Of a stretch of DNA of 64,000 nucleotides, positions 37,801-52,800 are shown one piece after another. The position numbers and the translations under genes are program-made. Every line of letters starts with the position of its first letter. Position 1 is the stretch's first letter. This stretch comes from Acanthaster planci (taxonomy: Eukaryota > Echinodermata > Asteroidea > Valvatida > Acanthasteridae). The notes below the pieces were generated by a model that saw nothing but the letters and a program-made list of their open reading frames with translations, did not search any database and had not been told where the DNA came from. Location: positions 3,718,948 to 3,782,947 of the forward strand of contig NW_019091368.1 of assembly GCF_001949145.1 (NCBI RefSeq). The letters are read 5' to 3'.

Positions 37801-40800
37801 TGAGAGAAGCTCGAGGAAACTGGTTAAACTTGGCAAATACAAACATGTATTCATGTAGCGCACACATGATGACTGTAAATTCCTACCGAAATCGGTCACA
37901 CGTGCAGCCCAACCTTCAAGGGACAGTTTGTTTTCATTGAAAAATTCAGACTGAGTTGTTGGGGAAAAAGTTGTTCCCATAACAAATTTCTCCCCAGAAC
38001 AACTATCATTCAACACGTGTAGTCGCCGAACCCGGCAAGGGGAACAAGCGGATCTCTTATTCCCGCCAGAGTGGATAACCACAGGGAAAGGATAAGATGT
38101 CACTCTATCATAGTCCTTGAGTTATCAGTAGGTACGCACATGCATGTATGTGCATCTACGTACTACTGGGTTAACCTCTGCCTGCATGCTTGTTTGGACT
38201 GCTCGAAGAGCCGTGGGTCCACCCAGAGAAACCTATTTCGAACATTCTTTCAAAAGCTCTAATTGGCTGGTGGGTAGGAAAAATAGTGGTTTGGAGATGG
38301 CTGCAAATGTATGCCATCCTGGCAAACAGTAACTGGAATAGAACAAAGTCACATCAGGAGGAACTCCAGTACGTATACAAGGTTTTGACATGACACCCCC
38401 CCCTAGTTTTAACCCTTCATGACCCTTGAAGATATGACTCAATACTTTTGCTGAAGGAGTTAGTAAAACAAAGGGCAAGTAGTTACACTCCCTGCAACAA
38501 CTCACTGCACTCACAGGTGCAGGAAAATATTGTCTTCATCCTCGGATCACGCAGCATGCACAGTCCAAATTTCTGGCATCTTGAATTAACCACGTTATGC
38601 AAGTGTACACTCCAAGTTTGCTCTGGAGTATGCTCTCATTTACATGTACTCGTTGGTCATACTCCTGGTGTTTATAGACTCGGGAGCCATCCGCTTGTTA
38701 ACATGAGTAACATGCTCAAATGTACCCTGGGCCTATACATGTCTTCTTATTTGGCCCTTCAGAATGTGTCAACACCATTCTTTATTACGTGATTAATGAA
38801 CACTTCAAAACTCTCCACGTGAGCAAATCTATTTGGATTTGTTGTGCTGTGCACATTGGATCTGAAATGTGTGATTTGGGCACTTTCAAGAAAGAGTGGA
38901 TATGCAGTCATACTGTTGGCAGCCTCACCACAGGTAATTCTTCAACAGAAAGAGGTTTTGAAAAGACACCAAAAATTGGAAATGATAATTAGTATCATAC
39001 CCCTTTAATTCCACTTTCACTTTTTTGAGACAAAATTGGCTTTCTGTTTATAAATCATGATTAATAATGAGGTCAGTAACAGCGTAGCCCAACTTCCACT
39101 TTTGCATGGAATTGCCCGTTCAAGAAAAGGAAGGGTTAAAGCATCCATGACTATCCGTTGCCAAATTCCAGGCCATCTGTATGACATCCAGGCTAGAGAG
39201 CCATACATGCCATTTTAGGGACCGTAACCAAGCAACAAACACTTCCACAAGTATGTTCCCCCCCCCAACAGGAAAAGGATGGGAGGGATAATGTCTGCCA
39301 CATGGGCACGTGTGCCGCCTTCAAAAGGCATGCACACCGACCCAGCAGTTTCGATGATGTTCCGACCAGAAGGCCCTCTTTAGATGTTCCGCAGAAAAGA
39401 TATCCCAATTTGTAACCACCCTGCAAACCATAAGGCACAAGTCTCTGTGATGCTTGTTTCTCTTGATTTGGAGCTAGAGTTTCGGCGTCATTTTCATGCG
39501 TGCATGTCAGGAAAGCTGTTCCACCTCATTCTATGATGGAATACATTTCTCCACGGGCATGACAATGTGGGGAGTCAGGGTTCGGGTAAGATAGATATTC
39601 AAAATGAATAATTTCGCTTGTGATCGTCCAATGCAGGGCGATTTTTATAAAACTTAATAACAGTATCAAGGACATGAGGTACACGGGGCAAGATTGATTG
39701 CATCAGACAGACGCATGTCAGTATACAATGTAATATAAAAAGCATTCTCACTCAAGATAACTACCAAAACAAGAGGTAGGAAAAGTAACAGACGAAGGCC
39801 AAATGCTTCATGATTATTGGTATAATTGATAATTAATTGCTACAATTTTGCTGTCTTCAAAGCTGGAGAAAAGAACCAAAGGTCAGTTGTTGGGATTAGG
39901 AAATACCCATTGCTGTTTGCGAAATGAGCGTGAGCGCCAGTGAGTTTACGATCACTAAATGCGACTTCAGTTCACCCACTTTGAAAAGGGAAAGGTCGGC
40001 TTAGTCATGGTAGCAAATGCTGCAATGTTCCAAGAAAATTGCAAAATGCGCAGGAGTTTACACCAACAGCAAGGGATTAGTTGCAAAAGGCATTTCAACA
40101 CCCAAGGGAAAGGGTTGTAAGATGAGCCAGATTACATGTACAAGTCGATTACATGCACTGGTTTGGAATGCCTCGTTTGCTTCTGGCGTTTGGACGCTGT
40201 CTTTCAGTCCCACTTCATTCTGTGTTTACTAAGTGAAAAAAGTTGAAAGCCTAACAGAGGGCCTGGCATTTCAATCCCAATAGAACTTTTGTAAAAGGAA
40301 AATGGACCTATTAGTATGTGAATGTAGGGTTCTCTTTTAGATCTGTATTGCAGGTGGTAAAGAGTTTCCAGTTTGCGTACTTTTCATTTCCAATTTTCCA
40401 AATTCTTTCAACTCTGATCATTCCCAATTCTTTTTTCACAAGATTCCATTTAAGAAATGACACTCAAAAAGAAGTTTTAGTCCTCCTGACAAATCTACTG
40501 GGAATTCTACTAAGAGTTTACGCTTCATTTGATGCTATGGCTCATGCCGTTACCGTCCCTACAAGTACATTTTTAACCTCTGGTATGACAAAAGCATTTG
40601 ATTTCCTGGCACAACATGGATGCTTGTGGCCTTAGGGTTGGGGTTTGATTCCAGCTGATGGTTACATGTCGTGGCCCTTGGGCAAGTCACTTTACTCCTA
40701 CTGGCCTCTCTCCACCCAGGAGTATACATGGGTGCATGTGACAGTAGAGATGGGTGTTGTGTTTGATTGGCTGTTTGTGCCAGAAATGGCAACACTGAGC

Positions 40801-43800
40801 TGACTGTGCCATATTGAGCAGGGATAATGTGAAGAAGCGCCGTGTCCTCTGGGAATTTGGTCCTATTTCAAGACAGTCTCTCATTATTCTGTAGTTATGA
40901 CTGAGTCTGTAAACCCTTTTATCATCAAAATGAGGCAGCCCTCTACTCCTTTAAGTTTCCTGGGTTCTTAATCACAACTCAGCCGACTACGTGAGACCTG
41001 TGCTGCAGGTTCTGACACCACTGCTCCAAAAGCAAACAGTCCGGAGTGTTACGACTCTCACAACAAAACATGCAAACCAACGAGTTCCCCCCTGAACTTA
41101 ATCCATCTCCTCTCTTCCGTCACTGGCAAATCAGGAAGAGGCTCGTGTAAGGGACAGCATGGGATATCGCCTCTCATTACTTGCGACAAACCAGCTTTCG
41201 GATGACAGCATTAGCCTTCAAGTACATGAAAAGTAAGGAGCAACTCACTCGTGTATCACTGAGTGACCCCACATGTAGAGCCCAAATTTGTTGCAATTAC
41301 ATTGAACTTTATATCCAAGCTTCTATGATCATAGAACTCGGCAAGAGAAACACTGTCTCTTCATACATACAAAAGGATAAACGCGGAGACACAAAACATC
41401 CCGAACAAACAGACAAAAGGAAACTTACGATCGAAGTAATAGGTGACCCTACGCGGGCAAATAAATGATATCCAACTCAACATGCTGCTGTCCAGTAGGT
41501 TGCTGCGACAATCCAGAGCTACATGTACATCTACAAGCTGTGTCAGCCCTGCATAACCTTTCACGTCAAACGCCACCCAACTACATCATGTATAGGCCTA
41601 TATATACACTCGTATGACTGGTTCCCCCCCCTCCCACATTTATCACCCAATAAGTGAACTTTCGTCTTTACTTTTTTTTTTATTGGCAGGCTAGGACATT
41701 TATTATGCTAAATACAGCCAAGTGGCAGGGTTTCCTGTTTGAATCAATCTGTGTGTGTGAAGGGGGGAGGGGGGAGCTTGGGAAGGGGGACCCTGGGACT
41801 TGACTCCGGAGAGAGACAGCTATGTGAGTCTGGCGTGGAGCGAGGCTGAGCGATGGGCTGATCTTCAGGGCCCAGGGTATTCCAATGTGGTGCCGGTTTG
41901 CTAGCAAACAACTTCCACATGGTTTGACAAGTCCTTACATCCAAGAGCAAGCACACAACTTGTCATGTAAATCTCTCAAATCCATGGCTGGGCGATCTAT
42001 AAATAGGTGGCAAGTCTTTGTTGGATACAAAAGGGGGGGTGACCTCTTCTATTCTACTGGGAGTGGGATGACGTTGCAAGCTGCTTTATAATATTATAAA
42101 TATATGTGCTGTGTTCTAACAAGAGTTTGGATTTTGGGCCTAGAATCCTTCCTTAGAAACTATTCCTTTCCAAGTTTCCATTTTCCACATTATTTTTGTA
42201 CACTGAAAAATCCTAGGTTTCTTCAACTTCTAAACAAAGTTGGTGAGTTTCCTGGAAACTAATTTTAAAAGAGGTTAATACTGGATAATTTGCTCAGTTG
42301 TGTTCCAGTTCATGACTGACAACACAATTTTCTCTGCAATGATATGGCTGAAATGTATTTCAAATTTACACCAGCAAAGGCCTTTTGTTCACATTACTCC
42401 ATCATACTGGAAAGAGGGTGCATAGGGCATTTGTTCCGTCGCACGATAGCTTCATCAACTGAAACTCTGTGATTTCATTTCTGTGAGAATACAATAATTT
42501 CGACGAGTGCTAAGTCACTGAAGATCTGTTTTTTTCATGGCTCAAAATACACGCACTGTGACCTTTGCCAATTAGCTTATCACAACAAATACTCTCTTGA
42601 CTAGAAACAAAAGACAAAGCCACTTGATTTCCTGCCCCGCCCTAATGCAGTTAGTCACAACTGGAGTGCAAAGCATGGTGAATGGGGCTCGACCAACTGG
42701 CCCGGGTACACAAGAGAAAAAAAAACGTATTCAATAAAAACTGATTACAGGCTCAGATGCAGAGTGATGCCATGATTTTTCAGCTGAGTTTTAAGCAACA
42801 GGTAAAGTTGTTGAGCAATACTTTGGAAATCACTAGCTCTTTTACGAGGCTCTTATTCTAAAATGGCTGGGTAAAACTTTTTTTATAAAGATGAACAAAG
42901 AAATTGGCTGGAGTAGGATTGAACCTGTGATCTCCAGCACATCATACCAATGTTCTACCATCTAAGCTAACTAGCCCTAAAGGTACTTTGGCAGCTCTTC
43001 CCACTTCAAATCTCTTTTTTTCCGGGCACTAGTCAGAAGTCACAAAACCTAAAACACCCTTTTTCAACAAAAAAAGGACAAAAAAAGGCAGAGTAACATC
43101 ATTGTAAAAGCCCTTGTACTGGAAGTTCTTGGGAAAGTAATGATTGTCACATCGACAACACTTCCACACTTTTCGACATAAAACTTTGCACAGCAGATCA
43201 AAACAAATTGCAACACATTTGTTTCACACCAATGTCTTTCTTTTGAACCATGGCAAAACTCACGATGACTTCACCAAGAGCCAAGATGAGAAACCCAAGT
43301 CTTCCAACGGCATCTGCAGCTGCTATGATTGTCTTAGATCCAGTGTCACAGTGACTTTTCCCCTTCGTTAGTGGCGTATTTTCAACACCGTCTGCAGCTT
43401 CATCCCAACAGCAAAAAGGCCTCCGCCTTTATCTTTCTGTGCCTTTCCAAACCTTCAACCAATCAGAGTACAGTTCTGTGGCGTCTAAATTGCGACAAGA
43501 CTCGACCACGTTTTTGCTTCCTCTGAATGACTGTCTTACTCTCCTCCCAACAAATGCTTGCCTCATCACTAGCCGATGGTCTCCTAAACCGAACCTGTCC
43601 CCTGCCAGAGACTCTATTGGCGTGAACTGTTTCTACTGATCTCGGCAGTGATCTGGAGCATTGGGCCACTTCCTCCGGCAGCCAAGTGCCAACAGCTGAG
43701 CCAGGGCGCCGAGTGATCCCATAAACCCTGCGTATCTACACTGGATTAGCTCTTACATTGTTAGCAACTCAAAGCTGATAGCAAGAGACATACGAACCTT

Positions 43801-46800
43801 AACAGCTGAGCCTTGACAAGTGAGAATTGGACATCTTTTCGGCTACAGCTTACAGGGAAAGGCAGAAGCAAAGTGGGGTTGGTGGGTGCTTGGGACGAGA
43901 GAGGGGGTCGACACACTCCCCCCTTACCCTGGGGGAATTGGATGAGACACGGGCCCTCCTTGCAGACCTCCTAGGGTATGATTATGCAATGGTGATGATT
44001 TGGTTGGGCACACAGTACACGCTGGGCTGTGTCACCAATGTACCGTGATCTGCAGTGCCATGGAAATGACACGCAGCATGCAATTTCTTGCAGGCAGCAA
44101 TACATCCATGGGCAGAATCTGCAGATAGACAAAGACAGCTTTGCAACTGTATGCAATCTAATCTGCACATTGCTTATTGTACATCAAAATTTCAAAGACG
44201 CCTGACATCGTGCAACTGCAAAAGAACTTGCAACTTTGCGTGCCTTTTAAGATTAATTTCACTGATGGAATAATTTTCAAAAAGATAGAAACCAGTTGAT
44301 CCTAGGAGGAGTATGCTGCTGGAACAATAGGTGTGTGTGGGCTTGGATTCCCCCCCCCATACACACACATGTAAGTGTGTAAACGCCTTCAATCATGGAC
44401 TCCCTATTGTTCCTCTTTTGTTCATACTTTAACTTTTTCGGAAGACCTCCCATATGTTTTGTACACGTTTTCCAACCATGGACTCTTCGGCAACCGTGGA
44501 CCCTATTGTCCCCTATTGTTATAGGTCCACGATTTGAATGTGTATACAAACTCACACACACTCATACTTCTTGGAAAACAGTCTCCAAACAATAGACCTC
44601 ATTTTGCTTCCCCAACTATCTGACAGAATCATATTCCACTAGCGAGAAAAAAACAACTTTCAACCCTGATTATAGATAACAAACAGCCCTCGCTCTAAAA
44701 CCAGTTTCGCTTGAAACCACATGGAATCCATTAAGAACAATGGTACATCCCTGGTACTTAGACTTTTGAAAGACATCAAATCCCATGCAGAGTAAGAATT
44801 GCTAGCCTCTATCTGTTGGAAACCTCCAAACTAGAATCTAGGAGGCTTAAAGTCAATTATGGGTAATTCTAGAAATTAGGGGTCCAAATGTGTGACATTT
44901 TCATGTCCCTGTTACATCTGACCACTGACATTTGACATGGCAATATCACTGGAATTTATTTCAAACTATTACTATTTGTTTGGCAGGTAATTTACATTAA
45001 TTAATCACTCTTGGAAATTAGAAAATGTGTTCTGAACGTACAAAATCATATGTCAGATGTGACAGGGACATGAAAGAAAATGGGCCCCTAATTTCTGGAA
45101 TTACCCTTATACAATGCCTGCATAAATCCCTGTAGTCTGATAGTAATTGGTGGATCGTTGATAACGTTATCGATATATTTGTTCCATTAAACAGAATGTT
45201 CCATTCCACTTGCCTCGTGGAATCAAACATTTCATTTGTCACCTCATGAAACTTTTCTTACCAATGCACTCACGACAATTCATTATTTGTATAATATTTA
45301 ACCAAAACCGCCCTCCTCCCCTCAAAATAGTACAGTATCTTGTTGTTGGTAAAGTCAAGGACAGACAACGACGTCTTGATGCTGCCATCAGATGGTGGCC
45401 TTCTGACCCACAAGGGTCCATCAAGGAGACATTCTTACTCCTTATCAATGTGTGCCCAGCACCAGTGGCTACTCTTAAGTCTTGAATTACTCACTCATCA
45501 CCCATTAGCGGCCAGGATTCGCATGCCGGTAGTGGGTGTAACACCCTTCCCAGTTCCTCAGGGGGAGGGGGGAACTAACGGTCCGTCACTCTAGATTACT
45601 GGCCCCAGATAGGTTTCATGTGCGTCTGATATGGAGGTGGCCACTCTCTGTGAGTTCTTGGCATTTCAGGAAATGGGATTACAAGCCTCAGGCATTTGTA
45701 ATTTGAAGCAACCGCCCGAAAAAGTTTCTGAAAATTACAGGACAAAATTTAATACATGCTTTTTGGATTTGTTGCTAGTATGCACACGGTAGTGATGTAG
45801 CCCGGGGGCACATGCTGACATGGATAATGACTGTTCCCCCCTCCCCCGTTCCACCGTCCCTGCTGGAAATTTTGAAGAAAAATAAGAAAGAAAATAATAG
45901 AATCATGAAGAAAAACAGAAATGTGGCCATGCCCAATGTGACATCTATCCCCCCTCCTTGTCACTTTTGCTGAGAATCCTGGCTATGCCCTCGGCCCACA
46001 ATGTAGACAATTAACGACGTTGACTGTCTCAGTTCGTCAATTTTTTCCTCAGAACAACACAACTCTCAGAAACAAAGAGATACATGTACGTAATGCGTTT
46101 CCCTGCATGGTGCTACCACAAGAGGTATACTTTCATGACCCTCAACTATGGAAACCTTTAAGTCTTACTTGTGTCAAACAAGGATTTTGAGGAAAAAAAA
46201 AAGATGCACAAAGCTCAATTATGCAGTACAGATGTAACTCCTTGGCCTGTTCTCTGATAAGACCATTCCAAACAGCATCATAGAGTTGAAGCTGACGGAC
46301 AATAAACAGAAGGCACATGCATAATGTAAACGGATGTTTCAATTACGCAATGCCAGTCACATATTGACACTTGAGACCCAACAGATGACAAGGTGGCTGT
46401 AAACAAGTGGAAATCAGGATATCAGATGCAGAAACACTTGCACTTTCCTGTCAATTATTTCTAAAAGGGTGCTGGAATTAAAAAAAAGTACTTAAAGTCT
46501 ATCAAACTTGGAGTGTTTTCACTCATCTTTTCATCTTTGCAAACTCAATCTTCTCCTTGGGGGGAAGCAGCCAATTTCAGCAACATCAGTGGTGCAGGTA
46601 AAAAAAAACCCAGAACATTAGAATTGAATAATGAAATTCAAAGACTGAGATGTGTCCTGTGTTTTTCTTGAATTGTGCCAACTCTCTTACATTAAGAAGC
46701 TCAAGCAGATAAGGCGCAGCAAAATTTACGTAACTTTGAGGTTCTGAGTTTTGCGTAACATATGATCATGTACACCAGAACAACTTGGAAGATATAAAAC

Positions 46801-49800
46801 AGATGGATCAGGATGACTTGAATAAAAAAGAGGGAGTATGAGGTTTAATAATTTCCTCCAGGCGAGACTGGAGGAAAACGAAATATCCATGAAATAATCA
46901 CCAAAGGGTTTGAGCATGGCCCCACAGCAATCTGGGGTCTATATTTACTTCAAGGCATCCCTTAAAATACCTATTGCTTACGTTCGATATCAAATGTTAC
47001 ATGTAAACACACCATGAAGGTAATTTCAGGATTTTCCAGATTCACAAACAAATTGGGATTACTTGAAAAATCCAGAAATCAGGAAAGTTGTGATAAAAAA
47101 ATTCCTGAAATCAGGAAAAATCCTGAAAATCTCACCCCCGCATTTCCTTAAGGAGGTTTAAAAAAACTGCTTTGGTATTCGAAAACAGCCACAAACTGAT
47201 TATGCCATGCAGTTAACATAAAGGGCACACTTTTGATCAAGCGTACCCTGCGACACCACTGAGATATCAAGTTTTATGTATGAACTAACAACTGATAAAT
47301 CCGACTAGTATTTCCCTTTGGGGCTGGAAACACCATGTGTCACTGTTAATTGTGATTGATTTCGAAAAGACGGGGATGGAGAGTGTCAAGGGACACGACA
47401 AGAAAAAAGCATAAGATATACAAAGGCCCAGACTTTTAGGACAGCCTTTTCAGGAACTGATTTTTTTTTTTTTTAAAAAGGAGCTTACCAGTAGCTCGGG
47501 GACTGGAATTAACATAAAAATTGTTCAGTTAAACAAACTGCCAACACTTCTCTGGCTTTCATGAAGCTTAAAGTAGTATGTGGAACATTTCAAAGTGAAA
47601 TTTGAAGGCTTTCCACAGGTCCAGCCTCGAAATCAGCTGATCCAAACTGCCGGCATGACTCATCACGAACTGCAAGTTTCAAACAGGAAGTGCGGTTTAA
47701 GGGGCACGGAGGCAAGCCGGCTTTGGCCAAACCCTGGAAAGAAAATGGTGTGAGCCAGAAAAGCTAGCCTGGCATCCAGACACCTTCAAAGATTCCAGAA
47801 ACATTAAATGCACACAAAGCCAGGGAATTTTTTTCCCCCCAAGAAATGTAGGAGCTTTTCAATTTGTTAAAACTCACTGAGTGCATTTTGATGGTCAAAT
47901 TATTACAGTCTGCAGAAAATTCCCAAGACATCTTACTCAACTTAATTTCATGAAGTGAGAAGCACTGATGAACAAAAAGCATAACACAAGGTCCTCAAAA
48001 AGATATTTTTTTTCACCTGGCACTCAAAGTAAATATGAACACAAAGTTAACTGAGATAACTTCACTGTAACAGCTCCACTGGACTTATTTCGGGGATTTT
48101 ACCAATTCAATGACTACACCCTCAGAGTACAGATTCTTTCAAAACCCCTTTCTCAGTTAAGTGGCTCTGGTGACTTGTGACTCACTTGTTTGCTTGGGTT
48201 ACAAATGCTAAAGTGTGAGATTGTAAGAAACCAGTCACTTGGGTAGGGTCTTTTCTGAGACACCAAAATGGTAAGCTTTTGTGGCAAAAAGCTTATCACC
48301 ACTCAAGGGGGAATAACATGAAGGCAATCAGGAGTACAATGTATGTAACAGAGTTAGGCCCTTAGATGTTAGAGCTAAAATGAACAGAGACCAGATTCCT
48401 GGAGCAAAACAGTGAGACAAAACACGGCTCAATAGTGGAAAGAGCGTCACAAGAAAATCAAACCATGGCCACAAAATATGAGGAAAGTCTTTCTCCACTG
48501 TGTCTACCCATTGGGTTCACTTGGTATCCGATGTTGAATGTAACTGTCATGTCTGTTTTACAACACAAAAGAGTTACACAGAGCAAGCTGGCTGAGACTA
48601 GTTTACCCGCTACTATCTACAATAAGAGGTTTGATGTCCTCAGGAAATTGTGTTGAAATGACTTGGTCAGCACTGGGTCAGACAGACGACTGGCCTGAAG
48701 AATAACATCAGAAAAACGGAGCAACAGACCCAACGATTGTTCCCAGCTGCGTCAAAAGAGCCATCCTCGATTCATCGCCTTCACCCAATGTCAATGCACT
48801 GACGAGACCAGCAATAGCTCTTTGTAGGTCAGTGAATTTTTCTTGTCATTGCGCTAACTACAGGCTCGAATAGAGAAGTGATTTCTAACCTACCCCTAAG
48901 CTATGAGGCTATAATAAGCTGTCCTAATTGTATTGAATATTGCCGTGCCTTGTACAGATTTTGAGGATTTTTCTATTAAGGATTTATTTAGCAATTGTTT
49001 CACCCATCAAACACTGCACACAGTGGGGGGGAAGGGAGTTCCAACAGTAAAACTAACATATAGTCAGCAACCTGATTGTTTTAGATGTGTCCAGCTTCAT
49101 CAATTTCCATACATACTCCTGACAGGCAGGCAAGCTGACACCAACTACAAGTTATCAAGCACAGCTGACACATCCAGGGATTCAGGTACTTAGAAGATGA
49201 CTCGATGCGTATTCCCAAAACACAGCCGTGGATGTTCATGTAGATCATCAAACATGCAGGACATCCTAGGGGCCCTGGGCTTTTTTCCCCCTTTAACCAT
49301 CGTCTGAATGCTTGGACCCGTGCATTCCCTGATTATGTTGTTATTGGAGCTTTATTGCACGATCATGATCACATAGGTTGAGGTTCGTGTTTTTGAAGGC
49401 GTAAACAGGGACTCAGATAATGACAATGTCCTGGCAGTATTAGCTGAGCAGAGGGAAAAGAAAAACCACGTACAATTTATAGCAGGAAAGGCATCATATA
49501 TTCACGTCACAAAAAAAAAGATAAGCCTGACGTCAAACAGAGTCCCCCTCTTATCATGCAGTATGATACACTCAATTACCTGGGCTCCCTAGGGATTTCA
49601 GCTGTAGAACCTTGAACTCTGCGGTACCAACCACCGTGCATGAACCCCAACGGCAATGTGAACTTTCAAGGGCTATCAAGCCCAAGGAAAAGTGCTGGGC
49701 CTTGCCTTCCCGTACCCCCTTCCAAAATACTCTCAAAACCTCCTGGCTGATTCTGCAGGATCTCTGGGAGGGCTGGGGTAACAGGCCAAGGTGACAGAGC

Positions 49801-52800
49801 TGCAAGGTGCATAAACCCACCAAGAACAAACATGTTGTGTTTCCCTTCGAGGGAGACAGGTGACCAGACAAATAGGGGTCAGCCATAGAGGTACGCACAC
49901 ACAAAATGTTTACTTTTTAGACACCTCCCACACATGGCATATGTAGTGGCTCTAACCAGACCTCCCCCATGCAATTGCATTCCATATGGCCCTTTGACTT
50001 AATACACCATTGGCACTGGAAATGGTAAGGTCCACATGCAGCAGGTGGAAGTTAAGTTGTCATAATTATTTCCAATGTGTAGAAACATGTCCCAGTAGGT
50101 ACAAATCAGAGAACTTGCATTAATTGAAAGCCAATTTATCATTTAAGAAATTTTACTGCCTGGCAATGTGCATTTGTACATTGCCTTGGACCCTCCGTCC
50201 CCCAGCATACGAGCTGTACACAATGCCAAACCCCCTCCCCATACGTGCTTTAAAATCCACATGGATCAGCCCCTGATAGATGGTTCTTGTAAATACGACT
50301 GGCTTGCATATCGTGACAAAGTCAAGACCACCCCTTGAATAGCACAGAGTAAGCAAACCAATTCACGCATGACAGGAACGGCCCCCCATAAAAACAAACA
50401 AAAAAAACACACAAGTATTAAAAAAGTCCTTCTCACGAATGCATTTCTACCAAAAGACTGGAAGACAGGCTTCACAAGACCAGTGACCTCACAGTGCCAA
50501 CCAAAATAGGTTTGCCTACACTTCACCCAGAGCTCCCTGGCTTGGACAAAACAGCCCCCCTCCCCCACCAAAAAACATTATAGTACCTGCAGGTTGTCTG
50601 CGCATAAATGCACTGCTGAGTCACTCATCTTTGCGTGGTAAACACTCACCACAAACAGGCTTTGTCAGGGCTAGGCATTGTACTGTCATCTTCATTATCA
50701 AAAACACATGCTGCCAGACAAACCTCTATGACCCCCGAGGCTGAAGGACAAAGACGAGTAGAATTGTCTTGCCCTGGGCCGTGGCTACCAAACAGTGTGC
50801 AGATTACAAATGTTTTGAGAGGCACCCACCAGAAAGACACCTACATGTACACGCCAGCAAACCCACGGTAATGAAATATCGACTTGAATTCAGAAATTCC
50901 AGTGTGACTTGATACAACATACACAGAGATTTCTCCCCTCCCCAATTGTTTACAACACAACTCCCGTTAGTAGCTGACAGTCTATTATCTCTCAAAATAT
51001 TTCACTGCCTCCTACTTGACACTCCCCCCCCCACAAAAAGAAAAACAGCAAAGTCTTTGCCGTCACTAGTGACGCACCACTTTGGATTTGAACACAGCAG
51101 TCAGTAAAGGTCGCAGGTGAAAGATGCACTTCCATAATTACTAACTTGACTGGTTTTGAAAGGGGGTGAATAATTGCTGCTATTATGCACTAAATAATTT
51201 TATGAAAATGTGTTTTGCATTATTCCAGGTAAAGCAACTTCTTGCCAACACACTCTGGAACTCAGGCTCATCACTTCAAAGTAACAGATTGTGCAGTGTG
51301 TACTTGTTTCTCCCATGGAAAAGGTACTTCTGAATTGCGTGGCAAGGATGTTACAGTACACATAGGCCGGTGTGTTCAACCCTGTATCCTTGACCACTTG
51401 GTCATGCTATACCACAAGAGGGCAGTGTCCCTCCACATCAGAGTACTTGACAATTTCTTCTCTTTACTTGCTTTCATCAGTGTGTCCGTGTTGATTGAGG
51501 GACATGTGAAAAACATGCTGATGCTCACCATTAATTTCATTTCTCGACAGTTTCTATCACATGCAGATTTTTTCTTCTTTTTTGACGGAAAAGAGATGTC
51601 CTGTAAGTGCAAGTCACTAGGCGTTAACATTGAAGACGGCACAAATTAATCACCTGGTGTCACTTCTCATCAAAATGACTTGCTCTTGCTTGTGAAAACA
51701 ACGGTCACTTGACAACCGAGGAGTATCAGACTCTACCTGCAGGATTATTAGTTCAATATTGAAACCAGTGATTTGGCCAACAGAGGGCAGTATTTCTAAT
51801 GGCCTGCAGGTGTGACCTTTGCTGAGCATTTGCAAGGCATCCAAGTTATTTGAAACAATTCCGTGCTTTTTTTTTACATCCTCAAGAAATCTGTGAAAGA
51901 CCTCACTGACCTCCAGAAAAATGCCCGCATTGGCTCAGTGATTTTATTTAGATCAGTCGGAGGAACAAGCCTTGGACAGTATCATTTTGTCAATACCACA
52001 ATTTTTACATTAGTTTCCAACATTTGTAAACTGGGGTGATATCTGGGTTCAAATGTATGCACTACTGAACAGGGAGTTGGTGGTTCGAATCCTGACCAAG
52101 TAAGCCGGTGGCGTTTTTCTCACAGGAGAAAACACGTGAATTTGCCCAGGAAAGCCTTTCAGTTTATACACCACAAATCTGTAGCCTAAGCTGTGGTATG
52201 AAAGTCACTTGGAATTGGTTACTACAGAAGTCAAGAATCACTAGATCAGAGCCAGATGTCTTTCACTTCCTCCAGAAAAATAAAGAAACATATAATGCAG
52301 TCATGCTTTGCACAATTGAATAAATAGAATCTACACTATGCACAGCAAGGTAATTGTAGCCGCAGACTTCCTGTGTCAGTAAATCATCCGAGCAGAACCA
52401 AGGTGTTTTGGGAAAGTCTGTGAAGCTTCATTCGTGAGGAGATACAACGTGAGACAAAGAATTGAATGCCCCGAGAATAATTTGGCACACTCACCCTCGA
52501 GTAATGCTTTTACTATTCAATTATTCAGTGTCACACCATATGGAAGGTTTTGACATTTGGGATAAAATGAAATAAAATTGAAGCCTGTTTGGTAAATATT
52601 CCAAATGTGCAGGTGTATTTCAGGATCCCCCCCCACAAAAAGATTCAAATTTAGTTAATGCAGCTTGTAAGTGCACAGATAGATACATGTACGTGTTAAC
52701 TGAAGCCATTTTTTTTGTTCTAGCAATATGAATAAAAAGACAGTGGAAACTTTCATAATTTGCCTGTACACTGAAGCATTACAAAACACCTCATAACAGG

